Positions 48,683 through 57,892 of a stretch of DNA of 64,000 nt are shown piece by piece (the first letter of the stretch is position 1; each line of letters starts with the position of its first letter). The notes below the pieces were generated by a model that was not told where the DNA came from, searched no databases, and worked only from the letters and a program-made list of their open reading frames with translations. A program made the translations under genes and the position numbers. This DNA is from Phycisphaeraceae bacterium (GTDB lineage Bacteria; Planctomycetota; Phycisphaerae; Phycisphaerales; SM1A02): assembly GCA_019636755.1 (NCBI GenBank), contig JAHBWZ010000004.1, positions 357,241 to 421,240 of the forward strand, in the 5' to 3' direction.

Positions 48683-50038
48683 CTACTCGGCATCCTCCGC
48701 GTCAACCATCATGAAGCGGATCTGCGCCTCCGCCGCGAGCTGCGAGCCGACCCACGCACTGCACTTCATCGTGCCCGTACGTGACTTGGTCCGGACGGCC
48801 CGCGCCTCCAGGATGAGCTGGTCGCCGGGCGTGACCGGCTTGCGGAGCTTGACCTTGTCCAGGCTGAGCAGCACGGCGATCTTGCCCGTGTGCTCCAGTT
48901 TCTGTGCCATGAGCAGTCCACCGAGCTGCGCCATGGCCTCGACGATGAGTACCCCGGGCATGATCGGCGTTCCCGGGTAATGCCCCGTGAAGAACGGCTC
49001 GTTGATCGTGACGTTCTTGACACCGACGGCGCGGTGCTCGCCCTCGATCTCCAGGACGCGATCCACGAGCAGCATCGGGTAGCGATGCGGCATGATCCGC
49101 TGGATCGAGCGGATGTCCAGTTCGCGACCGCGCAACGCGCTGCGGCGCCGCGTTGCCTCGATCTGCGTGATGATCCGCAGGGCAAGCCTCCGGTTGAGAT
49201 CGTGACCGGACTTGTACGCGACGCACCGTCCGTACACGGGACATCCCACGAGGTACAGATCGCCGAGCAGGTCCAGGATCTTGTGCCGGACCGGCTCGTT
49301 CTCGAACCGGTAGGCGTTGTCGATCGGCCCGTCCTCGCCGATCACCAGGACGTCCGAAGGCTGGAGATGCCGGCACAGGCCGCGATCCCACAGCGCCTGC
49401 GCCTCCTCGCGGAGACTGTACGTCCGCGCACTGGCGATCTCGCGCCGGTACTCGCCGTTGCGGTTCGTGAATGCCTGCGACTGGTGACGGATCCGGTCCG
49501 CGTGCGGGCCGTAATCGAGATCGAAGACCAGCTGGAACTCATCGCTCCCGGTCGGGAACACGGCGACCATCGCGTCGCCGTCCTCGACCATGATCGGTTC
49601 CGTGATCCTGTGTATGAACCGCGGTTCGTCCAGCTCGATCAGGCCCGCGTTCACGATCGGCTCGACGAACGGGAGCGCCGAGCCGTCGCCGCAGGGGAGT
49701 TCCGGACCGTGAATCCGGATGAGCGCATTGTCGATCTGGAGGCCGGCCAGCGCAGACATGCAGTGCTCGACCGTCTCGATCGTGACGCCGCCGGAACACA
49801 GCGTCGTCCGGCGCGCCCGCCGGACGACGTTCCGGGCGGACGCGGGAATGCGGACCGGCGGGTCGAGATCGGCCCGCTCGAAGACGATGCCATGACCTGC
49901 CGGCGCGGGCTCGATGGAGACCTCCGCCGGCTCGCCGAAGAGAAGACCGCGTCCCGCGACCGTCGCCGGATTCGCAAGCGTCTTCTGGCGGGGCATATCG
50001 GTGCCGACGGCGACCGGCTCGTCCATCATCTGAACCAT
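48683..50038 (-). CDS. lpxC-fabZ: Bifunctional UDP-3-O-acyl-GlcNAc deacetylase / 3-hydroxyacyl-ACP dehydratase (LpxC-FabZ)
   Basis: 451 residues. Residues 15-295 are LpxC, the committed zinc deacetylase of lipid A synthesis: TIETVEHCMSALAGL supplies the first His ligand, and HKILDLLGDLYLVG the second His and the Asp; the GHDLN block holds the catalytic His. Residues 305-445 are FabZ, the fatty-acid dehydratase: IQRIMPHRYPMLLVDRVLEIE with the catalytic His, then FTGHYPGTPIMPGVLIVEAMAQ. This fusion is known from Bacteroidetes and planctomycetes and couples supply of 3-hydroxyacyl-ACP for lipid A to its diversion to fatty acids. It lies 37 bp before lpxA in one direction. Confidence 0.95.
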   Translation of the reverse strand: MVQMMDEPVAVGTDMPRQKTLANPATVAGRGLLFGEPAEVSIEPAPAGHGIVFERADLDPPVRIPASARNVVRRARRTTLCSGGVTIETVEHCMSALAGLQIDNALIRIHGPELPCGDGSALPFVEPIVNAGLIELDEPRFIHRITEPIMVEDGDAMVAVFPTGSDEFQLVFDLDYGPHADRIRHQSQAFTNRNGEYRREIASARTYSLREEAQALWDRGLCRHLQPSDVLVIGEDGPIDNAYRFENEPVRHKILDLLGDLYLVGCPVYGRCVAYKSGHDLNRRLALRIITQIEATRRRSALRGRELDIRSIQRIMPHRYPMLLVDRVLEIEGEHRAVGVKNVTINEPFFTGHYPGTPIMPGVLIVEAMAQLGGLLMAQKLEHTGKIAVLLSLDKVKLRKPVTPGDQLILEARAVRTKSRTGTMKCSAWVGSQLAAEAQIRFMMVDAEDAE

Positions 50039-50080
50039 GTTTCCGTACCACGGCTCCTCGCGGAGACTCCGTGCGTCCCG

Positions 50081-51190
50081 CTACCCCACCGGCCCCGGCG
50101 CGGGACCCGCCCCGCCGTCCGCCGCCCCCGGCTCCGGCTGACGCCTTCGCGAAGCAAGGAAAGCTGGCAGTTTACGCACCGCTGCCCAGACCCGCAATGT
50201 TTCTTCTGCCGGGCGGCCCGGCAGACCGAGCCACTGCGCGCCCGCCGGCACCGTCCCGATAACCCCCGTCTGGCCACCGATCCGGGCACGGTCGCCGACC
50301 ACGGCATGGTCCACCATCGCCGTGCCGCCACCGACCTGCACGCCGTCGCCGATCCGGGTCGACCCGCCGATGGCGCACCCGGCGGCGATCACGCACATCC
50401 GGCCGATCCGGCAGTTGTGCGCGACCTGGCAGAGGTTGTCGATCCTGGTGCCCGCGCCGATGGTCGTCGCGCCGAACTTCGCCCGGTCCACGCAGGTGTT
50501 GGCCCCGATCTCGACATCGTCCTCGATCCGCACGGTCCCGATGTGCGGCACGCGGATGAGCGAACGGCCGTCCGCGGCCGGGATGTATCCGAACCCCTCC
50601 GACCCGATGACCGCCCCCGCATGGATGATGCATCCCGCCCCGACCGTCACCCGCTCCCGGAGCACCGCGCCGGCGTGGATCTCCGTCCCGGCGCCGATCC
50701 GGACATCCGGGTACACGACGGCCCCCCCGTGGATGACCGCCCCGGCGCCCAGCCGTGCCCGCGCACCGACGATGGCGCGGGGGCCGATCCGGACCTCGCC
50801 ATCCAGGATCGCGGCGGAACTCACGCTGGCGTCGGGATGCACACCGGGCGGCGGCCGATCGACCTCGGGCGCGAGGGCCTGGAGAACGGGGACCAGGGCG
50901 CGGCCCGCGTCGGCCACCTCGACGATCGTCGGCTCGGCCCGTCCGTCCGCCGTCGCGCGGAACGGCGGCAGCGCGATCCCCGCCGAGACCAGCACGACAC
51001 CGGCGGCCGTCGCCGGGTATCCCGCCGCATGCCGTGCGTCCGCGATGAACGCGAGATCGTCGGCGCCGGCGTCGTCGAGGGTCGCGATCGCCCGGATCCC
51101 CCGCGCGGGATCTCCGCAGCGCACCCGGCCGCCGACCATCGCCGCCAGCGCCGCGGCCGTCAGGACGCCCGTCGGCCGGTGGCTGCTCAT
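50081..51190 (-). CDS. lpxD: UDP-3-O-acylglucosamine N-acyltransferase (copy 1)
   Basis: 369 residues. An N-terminal uridine-binding domain ([30 protein letters not shown]) is followed by hexapeptide repeats with LpxD-specific [32 protein letters not shown], and the catalytic His in [15 protein letters not shown]. LpxD adds the second acyl chain before disaccharide formation. A Pro/Gly-rich tail ends the protein. The start overlaps the stop of an ompH/skp gene (ATGA) and lpxC-fabZ follows 42 bp on. Confidence 0.93.
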   Translation of the reverse strand: MSSHRPTGVLTAAALAAMVGGRVRCGDPARGIRAIATLDDAGADDLAFIADARHAAGYPATAAGVVLVSAGIALPPFRATADGRAEPTIVEVADAGRALVPVLQALAPEVDRPPPGVHPDASVSSAAILDGEVRIGPRAIVGARARLGAGAVIHGGAVVYPDVRIGAGTEIHAGAVLRERVTVGAGCIIHAGAVIGSEGFGYIPAADGRSLIRVPHIGTVRIEDDVEIGANTCVDRAKFGATTIGAGTRIDNLCQVAHNCRIGRMCVIAAGCAIGGSTRIGDGVQVGGGTAMVDHAVVGDRARIGGQTGVIGTVPAGAQWLGLPGRPAEETLRVWAAVRKLPAFLASRRRQPEPGAADGGAGPAPGPVG

Positions 51191-51822
51191 GGCGCGGCGC
51201 GCGCGTTCAGCCGGGCGATGAGTTCGTCGGTCACGTCGATCCGGTCGACCGCGTAGAGGACGCGACGGAGACCGATGTCGCGCATCAGGTCACCGAGTGA
51301 TGCGACGTCGAAGACATCCTCGCGCGAGTCGTCGAACAGGATGAGTTCGAAGCCGCGCGCCTGCGCGAAGGCCGCAGATTCCTGGCGGATCAGCCGGAAG
51401 ATCCGCCGGATCGCCTGCGCCTCCGCTTCCATCTCCTTGCGTCCTGAGAACTCCACCTCGGCCCGGAGATCGAACGACTTCTGCATCAGTTCGTTCTCGG
51501 CACGGATGAGCGCGGCGGACCCGGCGGGGAGGACGCTGATGTCGCCCTGCAGGCCCTCCAGTTCCGCCTTCTTCGCGTTGATCTTCGATTCGAGTTCAGT
51601 CCGCAGTGCCGCCAGGTCCTGCTTCGCCTTCTCGAACGCCGCGATGTTCGTGAACAGCCGGTTGAGATCGACCACACCGACGGCTGTCGGTGAGGCGGGC
51701 GGCGCCGATGCCCGACCCGACTGCATCGCGAGTGCGTATCCGAGGGTCAGCGTGCAGCAGCACGCCGCAATGATCGCGAGGGTGCGGTGGCCGAGGCCGG
51801 AGTGCATGGGATTCGTGGACAT
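51187..51822 (-). CDS. OmpH/Skp-family periplasmic chaperone (copy 1)
   Basis: 211 residues from the ATG at 51822, with AAGGAAGGA just upstream. A signal peptide or anchor (residues 12-30, [20 protein letters not shown]) precedes [12 protein letters not shown], the Skp start, a long coiled coil ([32 protein letters not shown]), and a C-terminal strand region with [20 protein letters not shown]. Skp trimers hold unfolded outer membrane proteins. The overlap with lpxD repeats the skp-lpxD order of proteobacteria. Confidence 0.87.
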   Translation of the reverse strand: MSTNPMHSGLGHRTLAIIAACCCTLTLGYALAMQSGRASAPPASPTAVGVVDLNRLFTNIAAFEKAKQDLAALRTELESKINAKKAELEGLQGDISVLPAGSAALIRAENELMQKSFDLRAEVEFSGRKEMEAEAQAIRRIFRLIRQESAAFAQARGFELILFDDSREDVFDVASLGDLMRDIGLRRVLYAVDRIDVTDELIARLNARAAP

Positions 51823-51916
51823 GTGATCCTTCCTTGGGGCGGCGCGCCGTGGAAACCGCCGTGCCGGGCATGCCGCGGTGATCACCGCGTGCGCCGGATC
51901 CGAGGTGCTTCCGTGA

Positions 51917-52561
51917 TCAGCGGTTCGCGAACGCGGTGTTCATCCTGTCGATCAGTTCATCCGTCACGTCCGCAGCCGTCCGCGTATGCAGGATCCGCTG
52001 CGCGGAGATCTGCTGGACGACCTGTGCCTCGCGCGGCACGTTCGCGTCGCGACGGACCGTGATCTCGCGCTGGCTGTCGTCGGTGATGACGATGTCATAG
52101 CCGCGCAGTTCGCACAGCCGCGCCAGTTCCTGCCGGACCGTCCGGTGCAGGTCCTGGAGCACGAGCGACTTCTCCTGGTCGATCCGCTCCCGCATGAACA
52201 GGCGGTACTGCTCGAGGCGGATGGCATGCATGTTCGCAACGCTCTCCGCGTCCATGCGGGCGGCATCCTCGCGGGGACGGTCCGACAGGCCGCGCATCTT
52301 CTCGATCGCCTGCTCGGCGGCGGTCCGGCGCCGCGTCTCCTCGCCGCGGAGTTCCTCGTCGAGCTGCCGGAGCCGCGCCTCGGCCGCCGCCCGCGCCTCC
52401 AGCGCGGCGAGGACACGGGCGAAGTCGACGGTGACCACCACCGGCGCGCGGACCGCGCCCGCCCGGATGGCCGACGCCTGGTGGACGGCCAGTCCGCCGA
52501 CCAGCAGGGCCGCGGCGAGGATGAGCGACGGGAGGGCGGCTGGAGCTCTGAACTGGGCCAT
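51917..52561 (-). CDS. OmpH/Skp-family periplasmic chaperone (copy 2)
   Basis: 214 residues from the ATG at 52561, with AAGGA about 10 nt upstream; a TTG six codons earlier is the alternative. Signal peptide: residues 4-32 (FRAPAALPSLILAAALLVGGLAVHQASA). Then VVVTVDFARVLAALEARAAAEARLRQLDEELRGEETRRR, the Skp strand and coiled coil, and DIVITDDSQREITVRRDAN near the C-terminus. It ends DVTDELIDRMN, like copy 1 ([11 protein letters not shown]), so the two arose by tandem duplication, though coil sequences have diverged strongly. Confidence 0.85.
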   Translation of the reverse strand: MAQFRAPAALPSLILAAALLVGGLAVHQASAIRAGAVRAPVVVTVDFARVLAALEARAAAEARLRQLDEELRGEETRRRTAAEQAIEKMRGLSDRPREDAARMDAESVANMHAIRLEQYRLFMRERIDQEKSLVLQDLHRTVRQELARLCELRGYDIVITDDSQREITVRRDANVPREAQVVQQISAQRILHTRTAADVTDELIDRMNTAFANR

Positions 52562-52824
52562 GCGAATCGAGTCCTTCAATCGGCGTACGCGAGGGTGGTG
52601 AACCGGGCGAACCGGCCTCTCCGCGCCGAGACGACGGATCCGGGGCCGCGGAACGGACGGAATCTTACCAGCCGCCCGGCGCCGGGAAGCCGCGGCAGGT
52701 CCGGGGCATCCGTCACTGCATCCACGCTTCCGCGGCGCCGATTCGGAATGGATACTCGCGCCCTTCCGCCGTCCCAGGATCTCCGCCCGAGTCCGCCCCG
52801 CCCACGGGCCCCGGTACCCCGCCC

Positions 52825-54876
52825 ATGCGACAGACTCATGCCGTCACGCTCGCCGTTCTCATCGCGTGCACCGTTGCGCTGCCCTGGACGCGTTCCGCAT
52901 CCGCAGACCAGGCGAACGCCGCATGGTGGTATCAGCGGGCGATCTCGCGGCTCTCTGCCCTGCCGTCGCAGTCGTTGAGCGACGCGATCGACTGGGCCTC
53001 GGACCCGGTCTCTGCGCCCTCACCGGAGATCCGTGAGCTGCTCTCGAGGGCACAGTCGCTGCTCGCCGACTTCCGCCGCGGCACGATGCAGTCGACCAGC
53101 GACTTCGGGCTCGACTACAGCCAGGGCTTCGAGATGATGCTTCCGGCCCTGGGACCGCTGCGCCGGATCGCCCACCTCAACCGGATCGACGGCATGGTCG
53201 CGCTGCATGACGGCGATCATGCCCGGGCGGTCCGCGCCGCGGAAGGCATGCTGCGGCTCAGCGCCCATCTTCCGGCAGACGAGATCATGATCTCCTCGCT
53301 CGTCGGCACTGCGGTCTACACCATGGCAGATGGATTCATCGAGTCGTGTCTCGGGCGGGGCGCGATCTCCGCCGACGACGCGCGCCGGCTGGCCGCCGCC
53401 ATGGACGGACTGCCCGACCGGGATCCATTCGGCATGGTGGAGTCTCTGGCGCGCGAACAGTCCGTCGCCGTGGACTGGCTGAGCACGCTCCGGGATGCAG
53501 ACGATGCCTGGTCGGAGCGGATCGCGGAGTTCTTCGCGGGCGAGGATCCGGAGACCGCCGCGGCGCTCGCGTCCATGGACGACGATGCATTCAGCGCGGC
53601 CCTCGGCCAGTATGACGCCGCCATGTCGCTCGTCGTCGACGCCTTCAGCATGGAGGATCGCGCGGCGGGCGCCGCCGCACTCGCACCGCTCCTGGCGGAG
53701 GTCGAGCGGGGTGAACACGGCCCGCTGGTCCAGCTCTTCATGCCCGCCATCGGCATGCTCCTGTCCAGACTGGAGCAGAACGAGGCCGCGGTGCGCGCGC
53801 GCCGTGAGCACCTGATCGCGCTCGCCGACGGCCGCCGCGATCCCCTCGATGAGATCAATGCCGCCGCCGAGTACCTGGAGGCGGGCCGGCTGCTGACCGC
53901 CTGCGACGAGGACACGTGGCAGGAACTCATGCAGGACGAGGTGCCGCTCGCATCCGACGAGTCACGACGGGTCTGGACCAGCCTGCACGCGCTGCTCGAC
54001 GGCGCGTCTCGCCGTCGCCGATGCGACTTCGACGCCATCCTGCGCACGCGTCCGTTCCTGGCCGCCCAGGAGGCCCCTGGGCTCCGCGCCTGCCTGCGTG
54101 CACTGCGCGCCGCCGCCGCACGACCGCCTGTCGACGACGGCAGCACCGACGCCGGCACACAGGCGGCAGCACTCGCCGCGGACCTCCACGCGATCGCCCT
54201 GCGCATGATCGCGCACCTCTCCGGCGACACCTCGGTCGCAACGGCGCTGGTGGCCTCCGAGGCACTGGACGAGACGCACGCGGCACTCAGCCGGCTCAAC
54301 GATGCGGGCGCCCTTGATCGCGAAGCGAAGACCGTCCTGGCCGCCGCCCTGCGCCGGATCCCGAGATCGGATCCGTGCGCGCATGTCCGCGCGCTCAAGT
54401 CGCTCCGGGATCGACTGGCGATGCGGTCGTCCTGGCTGCGCCGCCCCCACGCGGCGCACGCGGGCGGTGCGCCGGCAATACCGCCGGAAGACGCGCCGCC
54501 CGAGATCGGTCCGGACGGCGTGGGGGCGATCGCGTGCCTCTACGACCTGCTCGACGTCGTCGGACCGGCACGAGAGGCGTGCGAAGCCGCGCTCCTGCGC
54601 CTGGGCGACCTGCTGGACCAGGACGCGGTGGAGGCACTGGTCCAGATGGTCCGAGGCAGCACCCCCGCCTCCTTCCCGGAATGGACCGCCATGACGAACG
54701 CACAGGCGACACCCCCCGCGCGCCTGGAAGGACGCTCCGCCGAGGCCCGCGCCATGCTCCGGCGGATCGCGATCCTGGTGCGCGTCGCAGGCGACGCGGC
54801 CGATCACGCGACAGATGACGCGACAGACGGCGCGACGGACGCGCGCGGCGAGGGTGAGGGTCCGGCGGACGGGTGA
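52825..54876 (+). CDS. Large secreted protein of unknown function
   Basis: 683 residues with a clear signal peptide (MRQTHAVTLAVLIACTVALPWTRSASA, cleavage after about 27). The mature protein is helical and acidic, with NAAWWYQRAISRLSALP just after cleavage and LNRIDGMVALHDGDHARAVRAAEGMLRLSAHLP later, an arrangement seen in many planctomycete proteins of unknown function that begin with a conserved WYxRAI-like segment. No enzymatic motif recognised. It is divergent from the second ompH/skp gene (about 260 bp apart) and convergent with bamA, so it lies inside the envelope-assembly block. Confidence 0.78.
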   Translation: MRQTHAVTLAVLIACTVALPWTRSASADQANAAWWYQRAISRLSALPSQSLSDAIDWASDPVSAPSPEIRELLSRAQSLLADFRRGTMQSTSDFGLDYSQGFEMMLPALGPLRRIAHLNRIDGMVALHDGDHARAVRAAEGMLRLSAHLPADEIMISSLVGTAVYTMADGFIESCLGRGAISADDARRLAAAMDGLPDRDPFGMVESLAREQSVAVDWLSTLRDADDAWSERIAEFFAGEDPETAAALASMDDDAFSAALGQYDAAMSLVVDAFSMEDRAAGAAALAPLLAEVERGEHGPLVQLFMPAIGMLLSRLEQNEAAVRARREHLIALADGRRDPLDEINAAAEYLEAGRLLTACDEDTWQELMQDEVPLASDESRRVWTSLHALLDGASRRRRCDFDAILRTRPFLAAQEAPGLRACLRALRAAAARPPVDDGSTDAGTQAAALAADLHAIALRMIAHLSGDTSVATALVASEALDETHAALSRLNDAGALDREAKTVLAAALRRIPRSDPCAHVRALKSLRDRLAMRSSWLRRPHAAHAGGAPAIPPEDAPPEIGPDGVGAIACLYDLLDVVGPAREACEAALLRLGDLLDQDAVEALVQMVRGSTPASFPEWTAMTNAQATPPARLEGRSAEARAMLRRIAILVRVAGDAADHATDDATDGATDARGEGEGPADG

Positions 54877-54960
54877 GACGCGCACCCTGGCCGGATGCGA
54901 TCCGGCGCGCACGCCGCGCGAGGGGTTCAAGGGGGCCGCAGCCTCCATCGGCGTGCGTCG

Positions 54961-55268
54961 GTCGAGCAGTCAGCGCTCGACACCCGCGCTGGAGCGGGAT
55001 CAGCTCACCACGAAGATGATGCAGGGCACGAAGGGGTCGGCTGGGCCGGAACGAGCGGCTCGGAACGACTGCGTTGCACAGACTCAGACTCCGGCGGGTG
55101 CGCCGGCATCGCATCGCCATCACCTGCCCGACGACATGAACAGGGCCATGCACCACGACGTGCATGCCTTCAGCCCGGACCAAGCGAGCCCTGACGCAGG
55201 CAGATGCACAGGGGACCTCCCGTGATCCCCCTTCCTGCTCTGCGACCTCTGCGTCCTCCTGTGAACCA
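54961..55268. repeat. Repeat-bearing convergent intergenic region (locus 2)
   Basis: The minus-strand arm at 55038-55005 reads CCTTCGTG...CTTCGTGGTGA; the plus-strand arm at 55238-55268 reads CTCTGCGACCTCTGCGTCCT and on into GTGAACC. The 78 bp at 54961-55038 align without gaps to 63352-63429 (61 of 78 identical). This is the 409-bp gap (54877-55285) between convergent genes and contains no gene I can support. Confidence 0.6.
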
Positions 55269-55285
55269 CGCCGCCATGCGGCGCA

Positions 55286-57751
55286 TCAGAACGGCAGCTC
55301 CGCGCTGAAGCTGACGATCTGTTTCCGATCCGAGGCCTCAGAACGCAGCGGGAACCCGAAGTCGAACGCGATCGGCACCGGTCCGAGCTGCGGCACATGC
55401 AGCCGGATGCCGAATCCGACCGACACGCGGTAGTCGTCCAGCCCCACCCGGTCGGTCACGGTCCCCGAGTCGAGGAACACGACACCGGTCACGGTCTCCT
55501 CGAAGAGCGGCACCTCGTACTGCGCCCCCGCGAAGAGGAGCCACTCGCCCCCGACGGTATCCCGGGAGGGCTGCCCGTTGTCCGCGCGCACGCCGACGGG
55601 GGCGATCGAGCGGAACTCGAAGCCGCGGAACGTCCGGCCGCCGAGGAAGTACCGCTCGTAGGTCGGCGTCCGTCCGGTGACGCCGAAGATGTGCGCGGCA
55701 CGCGCGTTGAGCCGGAGGATCGACCGCCGTCCGAGGAAGTCCTCCCGGAGCGTGATGAACGTGGTGCAGTCCACCTCGCCGCGCCAGAAGTCGAAGTCAC
55801 CGCCGAGGAGTCCCACATTCTCGATCGAGAACTCCACGCGACTGCCGTGGCCGGGCCGCCGGAACGTCGTGACCGTCGAACGGGCCAGCGACAGCCCGAC
55901 GGAGTAGAGCGAATCGGGACCGGCGTCGAGGAAGAACTCCGTCGGCGCGGAGGGGACGATGTTCCGCAGGCGCACGTTCTCGGCGCGGAGACGTGCCCGC
56001 GCCTGCCAGAAGTCACCGAGGGCGCGACCGATCCCGATCGATCCGCTGTGCCTGGACTCGTCGAAGTCCAGGTACTGTCGATCACGCCAGGACCACGCCA
56101 GCGCAAGTGAGTAATCGGAGTCCAGCAGGTTGGGCTCCGTGAACGTCATGCCGTAGGAGAAGATCTCGTCTCCGGGCCGGAACGTCGCCGTGAACTTCTG
56201 CCCGGCCCCGCGGAAGCCTCGCCCCGTGATGAGATCCTGGAATCGCGAAGGCGGAGAGAAGATGTCGAAGTTGTCCTGTTCCAGCGAGATCTCGCCGAAG
56301 ACGCCGGAGTCCGACCCGAACGCGACGCCGAAGTTCAGCCGGCCCGTGTTCTTCTCCTTGATCTCCACCAGCACGTCGCGCTGTTCCGGATCATCCGGAT
56401 CCGGCGGCTGCGCGGTGATCCGGACATCGCCGAAGAGGCGCGTGTTCTCCAGGCGGCGCTGGGACTCCTCGATCTCCCACTGGTCGAGGGGACGTCCCGG
56501 ACGGAACCGGAGTTCGCGCCGGATCACCTTGTCGCGCGTGATGAAGTTGCCCTTGATCGTGACGATGCCGGTCCGCGCGAACTCGCCCTCGTCGATCTCG
56601 AGATGGAGATCGACGAGGGGCTCGGGCCCGGTCCGGATGTCGAAGCGGTCGATGAACGTCTCGCGATACCCCAGCCCCGCGTATGCCTGCTCGATCGTGC
56701 GGATCGACCGGCGGATCTTGTCCGCGCTGTAGATGTCGCCCGGCTTCACGTCCATGAGCGCGACGATCTGGTCCTCCGAGAAGACCTGCGTGGGACCGAC
56801 CTCGCCCGTCATCGTGCGGCGCTGGACCCGGACGGACCGGAGCGTGAACCGCCGGCCCTCAGCGATCAGGAAGCGGACCCGGGCCTCGCGGCTGTCCGGG
56901 CTGAGTTCGATCATCCGGTCGACGCGGACCTCCAGGTACCCGCGATCCTTGTAGAAGCGATCGAGCGCCGCCACGTCGTCGGAGAGAACGTCCTCGTCGA
57001 GCACGCCGGCCCGCAGCAGGAAGAGGTGCGATCGCGTCCGGACCTCCGCCAGCAGCCGCCGGTACGGGAAACTCCCGGCGCCCTCGAAGACGATCTCCCG
57101 GATCCGGACGCGCGGCCCCTCCACGATCCGGAAGATCAGCAGACCACGCTGCGCCAGTTCGGGCTCGTCGATCTCCACGCTGGTGAGGTAGTAGCCCTTC
57201 TGCCGGTAGGAACGCTCGATGTCGCGCTTGGCGCGTTCGATGAGAAAGTCGTCGCGCGGACCGCCGGGCACCTGGCGGACGATCGCCCGGATGTCCTGAT
57301 CGCTGATGGCCTTGTTCCCGGTGGCGTCCACGGCGACGACCGGCGGCTGCGGCGTGACCGTGTAGATCACCAGGACGCTGCCGTCGTCGCGCAGTTCGGC
57401 CTCCGCGGTGACATACCTGAACCGGCCGAGCGCGTAGAGCCGGTCCACGTCGCCGCGCAGTACCGCGGTCGCGTACGGCTCTCCGATGGCACAGCGGATG
57501 TTGTTGACCACCAGGGCGTCGTCGGCCGCGTCGTGGCCCGTGACGATGACGTCGGACACCGGGCGGTCGGCGAGATCCGGATGCCGCTCGAGGACCTCCT
57601 GGGCGACGGCCGCCGTCGTCCATCCCGCGTGCGAGGCGAACAGCAGCGCCAGCAGAATCACGATCCTCGCGCCGAGGGCGCCGCCGGCCACGGGCCGCCC
57701 GGCCGGAGCGGCCGGTCGCCGATCGCGGCAGGCGGCGTGAAGTGCGGGCAT
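55286..57751 (-). CDS. bamA: Outer membrane protein assembly factor BamA (Omp85)
   Basis: 821 residues. A signal peptide (LGARIVILLALLFASHAGWTTAAVAQ, ending about residue 51) is followed by POTRA domains (DVIVTGHDAADDALVVNNIR..., VAVDATGNKAISDQDIRAIV, IREIVFEGAGSFPYRRL, LRSVRVQRRTM..., GIVTIKGNFITRDKVIRRELRFRPG), about five in all, then a C-terminal 16-strand barrel with a GFRGAGQ-like turn, the YFLGGRTFRGFEF lid/VRGF-type motif in loop 6, and a final Phe. BamA inserts beta-barrel proteins in the outer membrane. TATCCT ends 10 nt before the ATG. Confidence 0.94.
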   Translation of the reverse strand: MPALHAACRDRRPAAPAGRPVAGGALGARIVILLALLFASHAGWTTAAVAQEVLERHPDLADRPVSDVIVTGHDAADDALVVNNIRCAIGEPYATAVLRGDVDRLYALGRFRYVTAEAELRDDGSVLVIYTVTPQPPVVAVDATGNKAISDQDIRAIVRQVPGGPRDDFLIERAKRDIERSYRQKGYYLTSVEIDEPELAQRGLLIFRIVEGPRVRIREIVFEGAGSFPYRRLLAEVRTRSHLFLLRAGVLDEDVLSDDVAALDRFYKDRGYLEVRVDRMIELSPDSREARVRFLIAEGRRFTLRSVRVQRRTMTGEVGPTQVFSEDQIVALMDVKPGDIYSADKIRRSIRTIEQAYAGLGYRETFIDRFDIRTGPEPLVDLHLEIDEGEFARTGIVTIKGNFITRDKVIRRELRFRPGRPLDQWEIEESQRRLENTRLFGDVRITAQPPDPDDPEQRDVLVEIKEKNTGRLNFGVAFGSDSGVFGEISLEQDNFDIFSPPSRFQDLITGRGFRGAGQKFTATFRPGDEIFSYGMTFTEPNLLDSDYSLALAWSWRDRQYLDFDESRHSGSIGIGRALGDFWQARARLRAENVRLRNIVPSAPTEFFLDAGPDSLYSVGLSLARSTVTTFRRPGHGSRVEFSIENVGLLGGDFDFWRGEVDCTTFITLREDFLGRRSILRLNARAAHIFGVTGRTPTYERYFLGGRTFRGFEFRSIAPVGVRADNGQPSRDTVGGEWLLFAGAQYEVPLFEETVTGVVFLDSGTVTDRVGLDDYRVSVGFGIRLHVPQLGPVPIAFDFGFPLRSEASDRKQIVSFSAELPF

Positions 57752-57761
57752 ACGGGCGGGA

Positions 57762-57790
57762 AGGATACAGGCCGCGCGGACGCGTCACAA
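57762..57790 (-). promoter_or_regulatory. Putative bamA promoter
   Basis: TTGTGA (57790-57785) and TATCCT (57767-57762) on the minus strand, 17 bp apart. The -10 ends 10 nt before the bamA ATG, again leaving almost no leader. Confidence 0.5.
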
Positions 57791-57813
57791 CCGCGGCCGG
57801 CTTCCGCACGGCG

Positions 57814-57843
57814 TTGACCGGGGACCGCCGCTTCATGTAGTGT
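57814..57843 (+). promoter_or_regulatory. Putative promoter of the second lpxD
   Basis: TTGACC (57814-57819) and TAGTGT (57838-57843), 18 bp apart and with TG before the -10, about 49 nt before the ATG at 57893. It is close to and divergent from the bamA promoter. Confidence 0.45.
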
Positions 57844-57892
57844 CCGGCGCGGATGATCCCGTGCCGGGATCAGGCGACGAGGCCACTCCTGC

